Source: Microgenomates group bacterium
Lineage (GTDB): Bacteria; Patescibacteriota; Microgenomatia; UBA1406; GWC2-37-13
Assembly (NCBI GenBank): GCA_028276105.1
Contig: JAPYWZ010000005.1
Coordinates: forward strand, 1 to 12,817
Reading direction: 5' to 3'
Length of the DNA: 12,817 nt
Positions 1-6,402 of this stretch are shown piece by piece. Both the position numbers and the translations under genes were made by a program. Numbering within the stretch: position 1 is the first letter of the stretch; the number at the start of each line of letters is the position of its first letter. The notes under the pieces were generated by a model that saw nothing but the letters and a program-made list of their open reading frames with translations, was not told the DNA's origin and did no database searches.

Positions 1-48
1 AACATTAAGTTGTCTGGCAATTCTATTTTTTGGACCGGTATATCTCAT
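1..48 (-). CDS. rpsD: Small ribosomal subunit protein S4 (uS4), N-terminal fragment cut by window edge
   Basis: Only the first 16 codons are visible; the gene continues beyond position 1. The ATG at 48 opens the peptide MRYTGPKNRIARQLNV. The RYTGPK-N-R start matches the beginning of S4, in a form lacking the Ala-2 and the cysteine cluster of zinc-binding S4 proteins; my recollection is that this form is common in CPR. S4 binds the 5' domain of 16S rRNA and starts 30S assembly. The gene lies 26 nt downstream of rpsK, as in the classical alpha operon (rpsM-rpsK-rpsD-rpoA-rplQ). In E. coli S4 represses this operon translationally; nothing visible here shows whether that applies. The identification rests on a short peptide plus gene order. 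Confidence 0.85.
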   Translation of the reverse strand, partial: MRYTGPKNRIARQLNV

Positions 49-74
49 TAAATTTTAAATATAATTTTTAATTT

Positions 75-458
75 TTAAACCCTTCGCACTTTGGGTGGTC
101 GCACCCCATTATGAGGAACTGGGGTAATATCAATTAAGCGCAAAACATCAATCTCCAAACTTCTTATCACCCTCAATGCCGCCTCTCGCCCAGGACCAAT
201 TCCTTTGACAAAAACATCCGCTTCCTTCAACCCATATTCAGCCATTGCTTTTTTTAACGTTGCCTCGGTGGTCACCGTTGCTGCATGAGGGGTCGACTTT
301 CTTGTTCCGGAAAAACCATACATTCCACAGGAACCAACAATTACCGGATTGCCTTTTTCATCGGTTACGGTAATAAAAGTATTGTTAAAAGTGGCAACCA
401 CATATATTTTTCCTTTTTCCACTACTCGTTTTTGTTTCTTATCTTTTTTTCTTACCAT
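75..458 (-). CDS. rpsK: Small ribosomal subunit protein S11 (uS11)
   Basis: S11 lies on the platform of the 30S subunit, contacts 16S rRNA near the decoding region and helps form the mRNA exit path. The 127-residue product has the usual family length. It shows the basic N-terminus, the segment around residues 43-60 ending GFSGTRKSTPHAA, the turn GIGPGREAALR near residues 86-96, and the C-terminal signature ITPVPHNGVRPPKVRRV. The usual SAG-x-x-GFKG motif reads SCGMYGFSG here, a mild variant. The start is ATG, 12 nt after the rpsM stop, preceded by AT-only sequence without a ribosome-binding motif. Position between rpsM and rpsD is canonical for the alpha operon. Confidence 0.98.
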   Translation of the reverse strand: MVRKKDKKQKRVVEKGKIYVVATFNNTFITVTDEKGNPVIVGSCGMYGFSGTRKSTPHAATVTTEATLKKAMAEYGLKEADVFVKGIGPGREAALRVIRSLEIDVLRLIDITPVPHNGVRPPKVRRV

Positions 459-470
459 AAATTTATTATT

Positions 471-914
471 TTATTTTTTAGAACTTTTAGAAGACGCTGC
501 CTGTTGTTGTTTCTTTTGTTTCTCTTGCTCAAGTTTAGCCCAGACTTCTTTTCGCAAAGCACCAACCGTTTTTCTTTTTCCTCGTTTTGTTCGGGCATTA
601 GAACGTGTCCTTTGACCTCTAACCGGCAGCCCGCGGATATGTCTTATCCCCCGATAACAACCAATTTCTTTAAGTCTTTTTATATTTTCCATAATCTCTT
701 CTCGAAGCTCTCCTTCGACTTTATAATTTTTTTCAATAAAATCGGTAATTTTCCTTAACTCTTCTTCTGATAAATGACCAATTTTTTTATTAGGATCAAT
801 GTTGGTGGCTTTTAAAATCTCTTTGGCTCGCTGCCAACCAATACCATAAATTAAAGTTAAACCATACTCCACTCTTTTATCATCGGGTAAGGAAACACCA
901 AAAATTCTTGTCAT
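471..914 (-). CDS. rpsM: Small ribosomal subunit protein S13 (uS13) with lysine/glutamine-rich C-terminal tail
   Basis: S13 sits in the 30S head, forms bridges to the large subunit, and its basic tail approaches the P-site tRNA. Family features are clear: the start TRIFGVSLPDDKRVEYGLT, the helix-turn region IYGIGWQRAKEIL, the central CYRGIRHIRGLPVRGQRT (residues 86-103) and SNARTKRGKRKTV (105-117). At 147 residues it is longer than the usual 115-126. The extra 25-30 residues after the conserved KRKTV are rich in Lys, Gln, Glu and Ser (AKLEQEKQKKQQQAASSKSSKK) and look disordered or weakly helical. The ATG start gives the canonical N-terminus. The gene follows rpmJ by 24 nt. Confidence 0.98.
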   Translation of the reverse strand: MTRIFGVSLPDDKRVEYGLTLIYGIGWQRAKEILKATNIDPNKKIGHLSEEELRKITDFIEKNYKVEGELREEIMENIKRLKEIGCYRGIRHIRGLPVRGQRTRSNARTKRGKRKTVGALRKEVWAKLEQEKQKKQQQAASSKSSKK

Positions 915-938
915 TTAATTTTTTTAAACTTTTAATGA

Positions 939-1052
939 TTACCCCTGTCTTTGTTTATGTTTGGGGTTTTCACAAATAATATATAACCGTCCTTTTCGTT
1001 TTACCAGTTGACATTTAGCACAAATTTTTTTTAAGGATGCTCTTACTTTCAT
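939..1052 (-). CDS. rpmJ: Large ribosomal subunit protein L36 (bL36), zinc-binding form
   Basis: This 37-residue gene reads [20 protein letters not shown], then [17 protein letters not shown]. It is the classic L36 zinc ribbon, with ligands Cys11, Cys14, Cys27 and His32. L36 stabilises 23S rRNA near the base of the L7/L12 stalk. The C-terminal half ([13 protein letters not shown]) is nearly identical to the family consensus. It starts with ATG 8 nt after the infA stop and ends with TAA. Position between infA and rpsM matches most bacteria. All zinc ligands are kept, so this is the C+ form rather than the zinc-independent paralogue. Confidence 0.97.
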   Translation of the reverse strand: MKVRASLKKICAKCQLVKRKGRLYIICENPKHKQRQG

Positions 1053-1060
1053 AAGAATTT

Positions 1061-1276
1061 TTATAAACGATAAATAATCCTTCCTCTTTCTAAATCATAA
1101 GGGGTGATCTCAACCTTTACCTTATCCCCCGGCAAAATTTTTATAAAATTTTTTCTCATTTTTCCTGACAAATAACACAAAATCACTTTTTGCGAATCCT
1201 TTAATTTTACCCGAAAAAGAGTATTGGGAAGGTTTTCAACTACTTCACCCTCAACCACTAAAACATTATCTTTCAT
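1061..1276 (-). CDS. infA: Translation initiation factor IF-1
   Basis: IF-1 is a single OB-fold protein that binds the 30S A site and helps IF-2 and IF-3 assemble the initiation complex. The 71-residue product matches the family length and aligns end to end: [18 protein letters not shown], then [18 protein letters not shown], then [12 protein letters not shown]. The usual AHISGKMR is CYLSGKMR here, so the common His is replaced by Tyr and a Cys is present; these are modest changes. The ATG start follows a 53-nt gap, the longest in the window, which holds a weak promoter-like motif described separately. No Shine-Dalgarno motif precedes the start. Confidence 0.98.
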   Translation of the reverse strand: MKDNVLVVEGEVVENLPNTLFRVKLKDSQKVILCYLSGKMRKNFIKILPGDKVKVEITPYDLERGRIIYRL

Positions 1277-1298
1277 ACTTTAAAAACAATAAAACAAT

Positions 1299-1307
1299 AT
1301 TTTAACA
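1299..1307 (-). promoter_or_regulatory. Weak extended -10-like motif upstream of infA
   Basis: In the 53-nt gap between map and infA the minus strand reads TGTTAAAAT, which resembles an extended -10 element (TGn plus five of six matches to TATAAT). No good -35 box lies 16-18 nt upstream. In DNA this AT-rich such a match is expected by chance. It is listed only because this is the sole gap in the window large enough to hold an internal promoter. Confidence 0.15.
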
Positions 1308-1329
1308 TAAAAATTTTAATTTTAAAAGA

Positions 1330-2082
1330 CTAAGTTAAAATCAAAACCCCATTTTTTGTCACCGCCACTGTTTTTTCAAAACAAGAAGATAAGCTTCCAT
1401 CTTTGGTAACAATTGACCAATCATTGTCTTTCTCAAATGCCATTTCCTCTGTCCCCATCGAATAAATCACCTCAACCGCCAGCACCAAACCCGGTTTTAT
1501 CTTTAAAGTCTTTTCTACCGGCCGATCTAAAAACCCAAAAACAAAGGGATCTTCGTGTAAATCTTTGCCAATTCCATGACCAGTCAGCTTTTTAATAACA
1601 AAATAACCATTTTTTTTAATTATTGTCTCAATTGTTTTTGAAACCTCTCCCAAATACCCACCCACTTTTATCTTTTCAATTGCTTTTTTTAAAGCCTCTC
1701 TTCCTGTATCCAAAAATCTTTTTATCTCACCTTTTTCTTCTTCTCCCACCACCATCGTTTTAGCACAATCGGTATGAAAACCTTGATAATAAAGACCAAT
1801 ATCAATTGTTAACAAATCACCTTTTTTTAAAACTCTTTCTGAAGGGGGGGTATGAACAATTTGCTCGTTAACTGGCAAACAAGTGGCAAATTGGTATCCT
1901 TCAACCTTATCAAAAGAAACTTCGGCCTTTTCTTCTTTAATCAATCTTTGAGCTTCGTTTTCTATGGCCAAAGTCGTTATCCCTGGTTTAACAAATTTGA
2001 TTAATCTTTCAAGAATTCGTTTAAGTTTTTTTCCTCCTTCACTCATAATTTTAATTTCCTCTTCCGTTTTATAGTAAATCAT
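1330..2082 (-). CDS. map: Type I methionine aminopeptidase
   Basis: This enzyme removes the initiator methionine from nascent proteins in the cytosol, using a two-metal centre in the pita-bread fold. All five metal ligands are visible: Asp94 (in TIDIG), Asp105 (HTDC), His169 (GHGIG), Glu204 (AVEVIY) and Glu236 (CFEKTV). His77 (IVHTPP) and His176 (LHEDP) match the substrate-side histidines. Length (250) is normal for the short bacterial type I enzyme without an N-terminal zinc finger. Two near-site variations stand out: the usual IEP after the fourth ligand strand is VEV, and the usual EHT around the fifth ligand is EKT. The gene is in the canonical adk-map-infA order, 16 nt after adk. Confidence 0.97.
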   Translation of the reverse strand: MIYYKTEEEIKIMSEGGKKLKRILERLIKFVKPGITTLAIENEAQRLIKEEKAEVSFDKVEGYQFATCLPVNEQIVHTPPSERVLKKGDLLTIDIGLYYQGFHTDCAKTMVVGEEEKGEIKRFLDTGREALKKAIEKIKVGGYLGEVSKTIETIIKKNGYFVIKKLTGHGIGKDLHEDPFVFGFLDRPVEKTLKIKPGLVLAVEVIYSMGTEEMAFEKDNDWSIVTKDGSLSSCFEKTVAVTKNGVLILT

Positions 2083-2098
2083 ATACTTTTCTTTTTTT

Positions 2099-3229
2099 TT
2101 AGGAAAAATAAATAATTCGATAAACTTCTTCTAACTTATCAAAAAACTCTTCTTTAGAAAAGTTATTTTTGATTAAATAATCAGCAAAAGCAATCGTTGG
2201 CCCCATATTACTTTCGATTAACTCACTAATATCTCTTTCTTCTCCATAAAGCCCTGGCCTTTCTTTTCTTTGAGCCAACCGTTTATAACGCAAATCTTTG
2301 TCAACAAATAAAGCCAAAATAACAATTCTTACTTTTGGAAATTTTTTCTTTAAATAAAGATACTCCTCCCACGAGCGCATTCCTTCAATGATAACAATGT
2401 TATTTTTTTTCAACCCGTCTTTGATTTTTTGCTCATTTAACACCGCCATTGCCGCCATCCCATATTTTTTACGAAACTCCATTCTTAGTTTTCGATGAAC
2501 CTCATTGGTATGCAAAAATCCATGTTTTTCAATATATTCATTGATAATTTTGCCAAAAGAAACAACCGGCAAACCTTTTTTTTCTTTAAAATAATTGGCG
2601 GCCTCAGTTTTGCCGCTTCCTGGCAAACCAACAATGGCAATAATCGTTTTTTTCTTTTGTTTCCAAGATTTAATTTGATTGGCAACCAACTGCTTTCCTA
2701 AATTTTTTAAAATTTCTTGATTAACCTCGGCAATTGATCTTTCGCCATCAATTTCGGCCAAAATCCCTTTTTTTCGATAGTACTCAATTACCGGCAAAGT
2801 ATGTTGATAAAAAAGTTTTATTCTTTGGCGCAAAGCCGGTAAAGTTTCATCTTCTCTTGTAGTATCATCTCGATGAAAAAGTCGCCAAATCGCTTCTCTT
2901 TCTGAAATTTTAAGATAAATAACTTTATCTAAATGGTTTTTAAATTTTTTGGCTTGATATAATGTCCTTGGGAAGCCATCTAAAATATAACCTTTTTTGT
3001 ATTCGGGTCTTGAAAGATAATTTTCAACAATTTCAATCGTTTTATCATCAGGCACCAAAAGACCAGCGTTAATCGTTTCTTTAATATATCGACCCAAAGC
3101 AGTTTTTTCTTTGGCAATTTGGCGAAAAATATGGCCGGTTGAAAGATAAGGAATATCTAGTTGTTTTGATAAAAGATTCCCTTGGGTGGATTTACCTGAA
3201 CCTTGGATACCAATTAATACCAGTTTCAT
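2099..3229 (-). CDS. adk: Adenylate kinase fused to a second P-loop kinase domain resembling UPF0200
   Basis: The 376-residue product is about twice the length of a normal Adk and contains two kinase domains. Residues 1-180 are adenylate kinase (ATP + AMP to 2 ADP): P-loop GIQGSGKST (7-15), AMP-site STG (30-32), LDGFPRT (83-89), RDDTTRED (120-127), and an LRQRI arginine helix. The region between WRLFHR and DDTTRED is very short, so the LID insertion is missing. A lysine-rich linker (about 181-195) leads to a second Walker A, GLPGSGKT (201-208). Then come VVSFGK (222-227), IEGMRSWEE (281-289), RYKRLAQRKER (314-324), ERDISEL (331-337) and AFADYLIKNN (347-356). This order matches my memory of the mostly archaeal UPF0200 nucleotide-kinase-like family; the second domain's substrate is unknown. 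No frameshift or stop separates the domains. It starts with ATG, 3 nt after rpmG. Confidence 0.93.
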   Translation of the reverse strand: MKLVLIGIQGSGKSTQGNLLSKQLDIPYLSTGHIFRQIAKEKTALGRYIKETINAGLLVPDDKTIEIVENYLSRPEYKKGYILDGFPRTLYQAKKFKNHLDKVIYLKISEREAIWRLFHRDDTTREDETLPALRQRIKLFYQHTLPVIEYYRKKGILAEIDGERSIAEVNQEILKNLGKQLVANQIKSWKQKKKTIIAIVGLPGSGKTEAANYFKEKKGLPVVSFGKIINEYIEKHGFLHTNEVHRKLRMEFRKKYGMAAMAVLNEQKIKDGLKKNNIVIIEGMRSWEEYLYLKKKFPKVRIVILALFVDKDLRYKRLAQRKERPGLYGEERDISELIESNMGPTIAFADYLIKNNFSKEEFFDKLEEVYRIIYFS

Positions 3230-3232
3230 AAT

Positions 3233-3406
3233 TTAATCAAGTTTTTTTGTTTCTTGATGAATCGTTCTTTTTTTACAAGCCGGACAATATTTTTTAATTT
3301 TTAACTTTTCCGGCGTATTGACCTTATTTTTTTCTGTGACATAATTTAATCTTTTACAACTTTCACAAACTAAACCGATAAGAATGCGGGATCCTTTTTT
3401 TGCCAT
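3233..3406 (-). CDS. rpmG: Large ribosomal subunit protein L33 (bL33), zinc-binding form
   Basis: This 57-residue gene begins [20 protein letters not shown] and continues through [20 protein letters not shown] to [14 protein letters not shown]. It matches L33 along its length: an MAKKG start, the Y-x-T-x-K-N-K-x-N-T-P-E-K-L-x-x-K-K-Y block, and the H-x-E-x-K end. Cys14, Cys17, Cys41 and Cys44 form the zinc ribbon of the C+ type. L33 sits near the E site of the 50S subunit. The location is unusual: L33 is normally encoded beside rpmB or secE/nusG, whereas here it fills the space between secY and adk, 7 nt after secY and 3 nt before adk. ATG start, TAA stop. Confidence 0.96.
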   Translation of the reverse strand: MAKKGSRILIGLVCESCKRLNYVTEKNKVNTPEKLKIKKYCPACKKRTIHQETKKLD

Positions 3407-3413
3407 AGGTTTT

Positions 3414-4700
3414 TTATTTTAAAAACTTATCATAATTTTTCATTATTAATTGAGCCTCTATCATCTTAAATGTTTCCAAAACGACAGAAACAACAATCAA
3501 AACACTTGTCCCACCAATGACTAAACCAGAAATACCACTAATCTTTGCCACCAAAACCGGCAAAATGGCAATTATTCCCAAAAACAAAGCCCCCACCGTC
3601 GTAATCTTATACAAAACTTTTTCTAAATACTCTTTGGTGGAAGTGCCGGGTCTTATTCCTGGAATAAATCCACCGTTTTTTTGCAACTCTTCAGCAATCT
3701 TTTGAGGATTAAAAATAACAACCGTGTAAAAAAAAGTAAACCCAATTACCAAAAAAAAATATAAAAAATTATAAAAAAAACCCGACGGATTAAAAAGAAC
3801 AATCAAAAAATGGCCAAAATTAGAAACGGCTTTATTTTTTGCTCCCACTAAAAAGCTGCCTAAAAGTTGAGGAAAAAGAACAAAAGAAACAGCAAAAATA
3901 ATTGGGATAACTCCGGCTTGAGTTAATTTTAAAGGAAGAAAGTTGGAAGCGGCTTGATACATTCGATTACCCTTAATTCTTTTGGCATAAAAAACCGGAA
4001 TTTTTCTCGTTGCTTCACTAACAAAAACCACCGCCCCAATCACCAAAACCGCCAAAACCAAAAAAACCAAAAGATTAAAAACTAATTCTTTGCTGATAAT
4101 CAAAGCGGTGCGACTTATAAAAACCGGCAGTCTTCCCACAATCCCCGCAAAGATTAAAAGAGAAATCCCATTACCCAAACCAAATTCGGAAATTAGCTCA
4201 CCAAACCATATTAAAATAAAAGTCCCAGCGGTTAATGTGGCCACAAATGAAAAAAACTCAAGCGGAGTTAAAGAAGTTACAATTTTTTGATTATGCAAAA
4301 GAAAATAAATCCCAATTGACTGAAGAATAGTTAAAGGTAAAGTTAAAAACCGCGTATACTGATTGATTTTAAATCGACCATATTCACCTTCTTTAGTCAG
4401 TTCCTCTAATTTTGGATAGATAACACTTAAAAGCTGGATGATAATTGAGGCATTGATATAGGGATTAAGACCCAAAGCCATCACCGAAAAATTAATTAAG
4501 GTTCCGCCAGAAAAAATATCCAAAAGAGATAAAAATTGATTTTGACCAAATAAAACTCTAAGACGAGCTAAATTTATTGCCGGTACCGGTAAAAAGGCAA
4601 AAAGACGAAAAACAAAAAAAATAAAAAAAGTTAAAATTAACTTTTTGCGCAAAACCGGATCGGCAAAAAGATTTTGAATTTTATTTTTTATCTCCTTCAT
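3414..4700 (-). CDS. secY: Protein translocase channel subunit SecY
   Basis: SecY forms the protein-conducting channel of the cell membrane with SecE and SecG. The 428-residue product has about ten hydrophobic segments. Family motifs include the plug region FSGGTL...[11 protein letters not shown] (63-82), SIIIQLL (85-91), the TM5 region [14 protein letters not shown] (173-186), the ribosome-binding cytosolic loop [15 protein letters not shown] (227-241), the second loop [22 protein letters not shown] (331-352) and the C-terminal [23 protein letters not shown]. The cytosolic C-tail is short (MKNYDKFLK). The ATG start overlaps the end of rplO by 20 nt; translation is probably coupled. An AAGGAG motif lies just inside the start codon but has no suitable start after it. 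Confidence 0.98.
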   Translation of the reverse strand: MKEIKNKIQNLFADPVLRKKLILTFFIFFVFRLFAFLPVPAINLARLRVLFGQNQFLSLLDIFSGGTLINFSVMALGLNPYINASIIIQLLSVIYPKLEELTKEGEYGRFKINQYTRFLTLPLTILQSIGIYFLLHNQKIVTSLTPLEFFSFVATLTAGTFILIWFGELISEFGLGNGISLLIFAGIVGRLPVFISRTALIISKELVFNLLVFLVLAVLVIGAVVFVSEATRKIPVFYAKRIKGNRMYQAASNFLPLKLTQAGVIPIIFAVSFVLFPQLLGSFLVGAKNKAVSNFGHFLIVLFNPSGFFYNFLYFFLVIGFTFFYTVVIFNPQKIAEELQKNGGFIPGIRPGTSTKEYLEKVLYKITTVGALFLGIIAILPVLVAKISGISGLVIGGTSVLIVVSVVLETFKMIEAQLIMKNYDKFLK

Positions 4701-4989
4701 GGTTTTTTTCTTCTAATTTTTTCTTTAATTTTTTTTCATAAAACTCTTTTTTCTTAAGTTTTTTACTTTTTTTCGGTTTGTTTCTTCCTTTTCCTCGAAG
4801 AAGAGGAAACTTTTTAATAATCCTCCCCTGTCCTCCTTCAAAATGAATTGGGATCGATTCTCTTGCTTTTTGATGACGGGTCGTTCCCCGACCGGATTTG
4901 GCTCCTTTACCGCTTCCCAAACCTCGACCGACTCTTTTTTTTCCTCTTTTTACCAACTTTGGTAAAAAAGACAAAAAAGGAATCTTCAT
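4681..4989 (-). CDS. rplO: Large ribosomal subunit protein L15 (uL15), short form lacking the C-terminal domain
   Basis: L15 is a late-binding 50S assembly protein with an extended basic N-terminal arm and a globular C-terminal domain. Here the arm is intact: [20 protein letters not shown] (12-31), [12 protein letters not shown] (32-43), [20 protein letters not shown] (50-69). After about residue 72 the usual globular domain (normally a V-N-L-x-x-L segment, then a K-I-L-G-x-G-E-like segment, ending near residue 144) is absent. In its place is a Lys/Glu-rich tail with about half lysine, ending [10 protein letters not shown] at residue 102. The secY frame starts 20 nt before the stop, so there is no room for a frameshifted remainder. 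The start ATGA overlaps the rpsE stop by 4 nt. rpmD (L30), normally directly upstream, is missing. Confidence 0.92.
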   Translation of the reverse strand: MKIPFLSFLPKLVKRGKKRVGRGLGSGKGAKSGRGTTRHQKARESIPIHFEGGQGRIIKKFPLLRGKGRNKPKKSKKLKKKEFYEKKLKKKLEEKNHEGDKK

Positions 4990-5447
4990 AGATTTTTTGG
5001 CTTTAAATTTTTTAACGCTTTTAAAACAGCATAGGCATTGGCAATTTTGTTTCTTGAACCTAAGATCTTTCCCGAAGCGTTCTCAACCCCACAAACTTCT
5101 AAAATCAAACGGGCAACGCCGCCTACTTTTAAACCGGTACCCTCAGGCGCCGGTTTTAAAAGGACTTTGGCCGCTTTATATTTTACTTTTATCTTGTGAG
5201 GCAAAGTCTTTTTAAAAAGAGGCACTTTTATCAAATGTTTTTTGGCGTAATTAATGGCTTTTTGAATGGCTGGAGGAACTTCTAACCCTCTTCCCAACCC
5301 AATTCCCACCTGCCCTTTTCGATCACCAACCACCACTAACGCCGAAAAAGAAATATAGTTACCACCGGGAATTTTTTTTGACACCCGGCGCACCATCAAA
5401 ACTTTTTCTTCAAATTTTTTTTCCTCATTACTTTGGTTTTTTTCCAT
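4986..5447 (-). CDS. rpsE: Small ribosomal subunit protein S5 (uS5)
   Basis: S5 lies on the solvent side of the 30S subunit near the mRNA entrance and affects decoding accuracy. Motifs run in order: RRVSKKIPGGNYISFSALVV (20-39), GDRKGQVGIGLGRGLEVPPA (41-60), IQKAINYAKK (61-70), TLPH (81-84), LLKPAPEGTGLKVGG (96-110), then LEVCGVENASGKILGSRN (116-133). The length of 153 residues is typical. The loop usually reading S-K-T-V-K-G-G-R-x-F-S-F is S-K-K-I-P-G-G-N-Y-I-S-F here, changing positions known from spectinomycin-resistant mutants. The gene starts with ATG 16 nt after rplR and ends in TGA inside an ATGA overlap with rplO. Confidence 0.98.
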   Translation of the reverse strand: MEKNQSNEEKKFEEKVLMVRRVSKKIPGGNYISFSALVVVGDRKGQVGIGLGRGLEVPPAIQKAINYAKKHLIKVPLFKKTLPHKIKVKYKAAKVLLKPAPEGTGLKVGGVARLILEVCGVENASGKILGSRNKIANAYAVLKALKNLKPKNL

Positions 5448-5463
5448 TTTAAAAGAGAAAAAC

Positions 5464-5829
5464 TTATATTTTAATCCCTCCCTCTCTTAGGCCTTCGGCC
5501 AAAGCGGCTACCCTTCCATGATAATGGTACCATCCTCGATCAAAAACGGCTTTTTCAATTCTCAATTTTTTTAACTTTTCCGCCAAATCTAAACCAACAA
5601 TTTTTGCCTCATCCGTCTTTCTTACTTTTTTATCAATTTTTTTATTTTTTCTCAAAACCAAACTCGAAGAGGAGGCTAAAGTATGTCCTTTTTCATCATC
5701 AATCGCTTGAGCATAAAGATAACGATTCGACCGAAAAACTGAAATTCTTGGTCTCTCTTTTGTGCCAAAAATATTGGCCGAGACTCGCAATTTTCTTCTT
5801 AAACGACGATTACGATTGATGTTTTTCAT
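5464..5829 (-). CDS. rplR: Large ribosomal subunit protein L18 (uL18)
   Basis: L18 binds 5S rRNA and, with L5 (also in this operon), attaches the 5S particle to the central protuberance. The 121-residue product shows the basic N-terminal arm NRRLRRKLRVSANIFGTKER, followed by PRISVFRSNRYLYAQAIDDE (27-46), the helix AKIVGLDLAEKLKKL (75-89), and the C-terminal AVFDRGWYHYHGRVAALAEG (94-113) ending LREGGIKI. Only the FDRG-x-Y segment differs slightly from the usual FDRGGYLYHGRV. The ATG start lies 15 nt after rplF; the preceding sequence is AT-only. Order rplF-rplR-rpsE is canonical. Confidence 0.98.
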   Translation of the reverse strand: MKNINRNRRLRRKLRVSANIFGTKERPRISVFRSNRYLYAQAIDDEKGHTLASSSSLVLRKNKKIDKKVRKTDEAKIVGLDLAEKLKKLRIEKAVFDRGWYHYHGRVAALAEGLREGGIKI

Positions 5830-5844
5830 AATTTTTTAAATTTT

Positions 5845-6396
5845 TTAGGCGGATGCTGCGCCTTTAACTTTTTTGGTTGGTTTAAGCTTGATTTTCTCAC
5901 CCTCATATCTTATCCCTTTACCTTTATAGTCATCAGGTGGTTTTAACATTCTAATTTTATAAGCCACTTCCCCTACCTTTTGTTTATCAACCCCCAAAAC
6001 GGAAATAATCGTGTTTTTTTCTACTTTAAACTCAATATCTTTTGGCTTTTCAAAAATTACTGGATGAGAATAACCCAACTTAAAAACCAATTTTTCTCCC
6101 TCAAGTTTCACATTATAACCGGTACCAACAATCTGAAGTCTCTTTTCCCATTTTTTTTGAACACCCAAAACCGCATTGGCCAGAAGTTGACGATAAAGTC
6201 CCCATAAAGCCTTGGATTTGTCAGTTTCTTTTTCCTCAAAAACAACCACATTATTTCCCTCCACTTTTACTCCTATACAAGAAGGCAGAATAAAACTTAA
6301 TTCTCCTTCTGGTCCTTTTATTAAAACATTTTTTTGGTTAATATTAACCGTCACTTTTTCTGATAAAGGAATGGGTTTTTTGCCTATCTTGGACAT
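5845..6396 (-). CDS. rplF: Large ribosomal subunit protein L6 (uL6)
   Basis: L6 sits at the base of the L7/L12 stalk near the sarcin-ricin loop and factor-binding site. The 183-residue product begins MSKIGKKPIPLSEKVTV, continues with VLIKGPEGELSF, and carries the second-domain signature RLQIVGTGYNVKLEGEKLVF (106-125) and LGYSHPV (127-133). It closes with RMLKPPDDYKGKGIRYEGE, equivalent to the usual R-x-x-x-P-x-x-Y-K-G-K-G-I-R-Y-x-x-E. Both alpha/beta repeats are present and length is normal. The tail ends in a short basic stretch and AASA. The ATG start lies 6 nt after the rpsH stop. Confidence 0.98.
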   Translation of the reverse strand: MSKIGKKPIPLSEKVTVNINQKNVLIKGPEGELSFILPSCIGVKVEGNNVVVFEEKETDKSKALWGLYRQLLANAVLGVQKKWEKRLQIVGTGYNVKLEGEKLVFKLGYSHPVIFEKPKDIEFKVEKNTIISVLGVDKQKVGEVAYKIRMLKPPDDYKGKGIRYEGEKIKLKPTKKVKGAASA

Positions 6397-6402
6397 AAGA
6401 AA

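Noticed and set aside
285..758. 157-codon open frame on the plus strand
   Set aside because: It lies antisense to rpsK and rpsM, has Phe/Ser-rich content typical of reverse-reading lysine-rich genes, and matches no family I know.
3751..3785. A-rich homopolymer runs that might mark a frameshift in secY
   Set aside because: The frame is continuous and encodes a plausible Phe/Tyr-rich membrane segment with conserved SecY motifs on both sides.
4692..4697. AAGGAG on the minus strand, a perfect Shine-Dalgarno core
   Set aside because: It lies just inside the secY start in codons 2-3, and no ATG, GTG or TTG follows at 5-10 nt; it looks coincidental.
5490..5500. GGCCTTCGGCC inverted repeat, a possible hairpin
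   Set aside because: It has only a 4-bp stem, lies within the conserved AEGLREGG end of L18, and has no T tract following on the transcribed side, so it is not a terminator.
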